Shown here: piece by piece, positions 18,808-20,536 of the stretch
Numbering within the stretch: position 1 is the stretch's first letter
Layout of the letters: each line of letters starts with the position of its first letter
DNA from: a virus
Virus record (IMG/VR): IMGVR_UViG_3300032240_001861
Span: 1 to 20,536 of that record
DNA length: 20,536 nucleotides
Strand: one strand, 5' to 3'
The notes under the pieces: model-generated
What the model saw: only the letters and a program-made list of their open reading frames with translations
The model's database searches: none
Told to the model about the DNA's origin: nothing
Translations under genes and position numbers: made by a program

Positions 18808-18878
18808 GGCGGTTTCCCGTACCTCGCTGGGCGGTTTACCCCCTTTACTTTCGAGACGAAATGAGGCATAATAAAGGC
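18803..18878 (+). promoter_or_regulatory. Terminator-promoter cassette 12 (CATAAT variant)
   Basis: Hairpin CCGTACC-TCGCT-GGGCGG identical to copy 1, -35 TTTACT (18844-18849), 17 nt, -10 CATAAT (18867-18872), then the usual 6 nt to ATG at 18879. ATGAGGCATAATAA replaces ATGAGCTATGCTTA. Confidence 0.78.
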
Positions 18879-19103
18879 ATGAACGAACTCACTCCTACTC
18901 CCCCCCTAACCTACGTTTCCCCCTTGACAGGGATGACTTACGAAGCTGTTCTTGATCACCGTGGCTATACTCGTTGGGAAATTTTCCTTGTTGAAGGGGA
19001 AACCCGTACGGGGGTGCAATTTGCTCTCACCAAGGACGGAATCGCCGCTGCGGTTAATTTCCTGGAGGCCCCTGGCCCGTACATAGGCTCCCGTTTCGAC
19101 TGA
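18879..19103 (+). CDS. Hypothetical protein, 74 aa
   Basis: MNELTPTPPLTYVSPLTG, then beta-rich YEAVLDHRGYTRWEIFLVEGE and a short helix. Start set by cassette 12. Eleven bases before the SprT-like gene, so likely co-transcribed. No family recognised. Confidence 0.6.
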   Translation: MNELTPTPPLTYVSPLTGMTYEAVLDHRGYTRWEIFLVEGETRTGVQFALTKDGIAAAVNFLEAPGPYIGSRFD

Positions 19104-19114
19104 GGGCGAATAAC

Positions 19115-19714
19115 ATGGAATTCAAAACAACTGTCTCATCCTCTTTCTTTCAGGCTTTCTGCCCTGATCCTACTTCGATCTACGACCTCGGTGAGTTGTA
19201 CGCGGAGTTCAATGCTAAATACTTCGACGGAAATCTTCGAGTTCTTCGAGTAATCGAGAAGACGGACGCGAACGGCGATCAACGCAATGTCTACCCCGAG
19301 TTGAAGTGGGAGGGCCGATTCCGAAAACTCTGGGGTTATTACAAACCGGGCAATCAACGCGGAACCGGTATGATTAAGATCGCCCGGAAAGCAGCCCTCG
19401 ACCCCATTCAAGTGCGAAGCACACTTCTGCATGAAATGGTTCACAAATGGCTGGATCAAGTCGGTAAAGATGACGGCATCAAAGGACACGGCCAGAACTT
19501 CATCGATAAAGCTCGGCAAATCAATGAGATTTGCGACAGAACGGGCGTGAAGTATCGGGTTAACTTCTACGATGTACCTGTTACCAAAGAAGAGCCCGAA
19601 GTGTTCTCCGACATGCTGAAGACCACGATTTACTGTGGTAAAGACCTGGACCTGGCTCGCAAGATGAAATCGATCTTGAACGCTGCGTTTGAAACTTACG
19701 AGTACGATCAGTGA
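19115..19714 (+). CDS. SprT-like zinc metalloprotease
   Basis: A 199-aa protein of the SprT/Spartan-like family. LYAEFNAKYFDGNL (29-41) is the family's N-terminal signature, followed by a strand MIKIARKA and the catalytic helix HEMVHKW (H106, E107, H110) with the third zinc ligand H125 in GHGQNF. In eukaryotes Spartan digests DNA-protein crosslinks; SprT-like phage proteins have unknown targets. The C-terminal part (about 150-199) is helical with one Cys, so no full zinc ribbon is seen. Confidence 0.85.
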   Translation: MEFKTTVSSSFFQAFCPDPTSIYDLGELYAEFNAKYFDGNLRVLRVIEKTDANGDQRNVYPELKWEGRFRKLWGYYKPGNQRGTGMIKIARKAALDPIQVRSTLLHEMVHKWLDQVGKDDGIKGHGQNFIDKARQINEICDRTGVKYRVNFYDVPVTKEEPEVFSDMLKTTIYCGKDLDLARKMKSILNAAFETYEYDQ

Positions 19715-19737
19715 GGGCGGGAAACCGCTCTCTTTTT
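19713..19737 (+). terminator. Rho-independent terminator after the SprT-like gene
   Basis: GAGGGCGG-GAAA-CCGCTCTC forms an eight-pair stem (one G-U) capped by a GNRA tetraloop, followed by TTTTT (19733-19737). This is the most classical terminator in the window, unlike the cassette hairpins. Confidence 0.85.
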
Positions 19738-19762
19738 GTGTATACGTTTCAGCTTGTTAGGC

Positions 19763-19818
19763 TATCTTGGAACGTGGGTAAAACTGTGATTGAACAACCT
19801 GAATTAAAACCATGGTAA
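19763..19818 (+). promoter_or_regulatory. Possible promoter with a leaderless 14-codon ORF
   Basis: GGCTATCTT (TATCTT at 19763-19768) resembles the GCTATGCTT of the cassettes. GTG 5 nt after it opens a 14-codon frame (19774-19818) whose TAA overlaps the ATG at 19812 of the next gene. There is no matching TTTCG -35. It may be a diverged cassette or chance. Confidence 0.3.
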
Positions 19819-20536
19819 GGTCCATACAGCTAACTGAACTTCTTCCGTTCGATAAAGACAGGCTCGGTGAGCGCCCAACCCTTGCAGATTGCAAGGAGTT
19901 GATCAACGAAGACTGCGATGTGTTTGCTCCCGACGGAACTCTTGTGGTGGCATTCCGTAAGAACGCAGTGAAAGCAGCGAAAGAAATCGCCCCCGGTACG
20001 AAAGCCTATGAGTACTGGCGTTGGGCTTGCCGTTCCCTCCTCTCTGACCAGAGGGGTATGGCATCCGGTAAAGAAATCTACACAAACGTTGAAATCCGCA
20101 CTACTTACGGTCAGAATGAGTTTTTGCGGCGTGCCCTCAAAGGTGAAGTTTCTACTCTTGAAGAGGCGCTCGAGATTCTCAACTCTGATACTCGGCCTTC
20201 TCGCACAACTTACTACGTTGGCAAAGCTGAGAAAGCTGGTTACGTTGATCTAGACGAGGTTGAAAAGTGGGACTCCATTGTTCGCAAGAAGAGCACACCA
20301 TTCGACGCTCGTAAAGAGGCGATCGCCAACCGAAACAAAGCCAAACTCGCGTGGTTTGAGAAGTGGCTCCGCACTGTGTGGGCAGTTTCCGAGCAGAAAG
20401 TTCCCGTAACCAAAGAGTTCAAGAAGGTTTTTATTACGAAGCAGCCTCGCTCAAACAAAACTTTCTCCGCTGTTCTTGGAACGATTGATCGTAGTGGGCG
20501 AACTCCTTTCGGGCGTCTAACTTCCCCCACTATGGA
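19812..20536 (+). CDS. Possible TET/JBP-like 2OG-Fe(II) oxygenase, N-terminal part
   Basis: The frame runs from ATG 19812 through the window end (241 codons, no stop). The N-terminus MVRSIQLTELLPFDKDRLGE leads to TLVVAFRKNAV, then DQRGMASG (about 76-83), and late in the fragment TFSAVLGTIDRSG with PFGRLTS. From memory, phage and fungal TET/JBP-family enzymes show a similar order: a strand ending R-K/R, an NRG-x-A-G loop, SG-x-x-G, then CRLT before the HxD iron motif. The HxD would lie beyond the window, so catalysis cannot be judged. The match is suggestive, not proof; it could be another uncharacterised phage protein. Confidence 0.4.
   Translation, partial: MVRSIQLTELLPFDKDRLGERPTLADCKELINEDCDVFAPDGTLVVAFRKNAVKAAKEIAPGTKAYEYWRWACRSLLSDQRGMASGKEIYTNVEIRTTYGQNEFLRRALKGEVSTLEEALEILNSDTRPSRTTYYVGKAEKAGYVDLDEVEKWDSIVRKKSTPFDARKEAIANRNKAKLAWFEKWLRTVWAVSEQKVPVTKEFKKVFITKQPRSNKTFSAVLGTIDRSGRTPFGRLTSPTM

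Noticed and set aside
1467-18878. CRISPR array or REP elements
   Set aside because: The repeats are dispersed by 0.5-3.5 kb, always in one orientation, and contain promoter hexamers at fixed spacing; there are no spacers or cas genes.

Overview
The window looks like the small-gene (early/host-takeover type) region of a large tailed-phage genome. Every supported gene is on the + strand. Most proteins are under 130 aa, and genes are packed with ATGA-type start/stop overlaps. The recognisable enzymes are typical phage accessory functions: T4-Rnl1-like RNA ligase, polynucleotide 5'-kinase, PNK-type 3'-phosphatase, flap/5'-3' exonuclease, PPP phosphatase, DUF932, SprT-like protease and a DUF1599-like protein, together with six tRNA or tRNA-like genes. 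A TIGR03792-like protein and the rarity of clear Shine-Dalgarno sites hint at a cyanobacterial host, but this is only an inference.

Layout. 1-324: C-terminal part of an outer-membrane beta-barrel protein. 325-436: a strongly structured, possibly pseudoknotted RNA. 443-602: one irregular tRNA and tRNA-Val(UAC). 635-1465: an A-rich Ntn-hydrolase-like gene. 1538-5552: RNA ligase, a metallophosphoesterase, a secreted Cys-rich peptide, DUF932 and a prohibitin-tail-like membrane protein. 5626-7106: small genes, then tRNA-Arg, tRNA-Met/Ile2, tRNA-Leu and tRNA-Ser. 7195-7687: a small gene split by a group I intron of about 223 nt. 7814-18807: operons of small genes carrying a primase-like protein, a nucleotidyltransferase, the kinase, the PPP phosphatase, the exonuclease and the 3'-phosphatase. 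18879-20536: a small protein, the SprT-like protease and a truncated protein with possible TET/JBP-like features.

The most unusual feature is a dispersed control cassette of about 70 bp that occurs 12 times. Each copy has a GC-rich hairpin (usually CCGTACC-N5-GGGCGG) and a C-rich run ending in CTTT. A promoter follows, with a TTTCG/TTTAC -35, exactly 17 nt, and a TATGCT or TATAGT -10. In 11 copies the ATG lies exactly 6 nt after the -10, so transcription should begin at or next to the start codon (leaderless mRNA). The -35 overlaps the tail of the terminator-like hairpin, so each cassette appears to end one operon and start the next. Two sequence classes exist, with matching hairpin and promoter variants.

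Functionally, RNA ligase, 5'-kinase and 3'-phosphatase, each in a different cassette-driven operon, make a complete T4-style RNA-repair set next to phage tRNAs. This is what a phage would need against tRNA-cleaving host defences.
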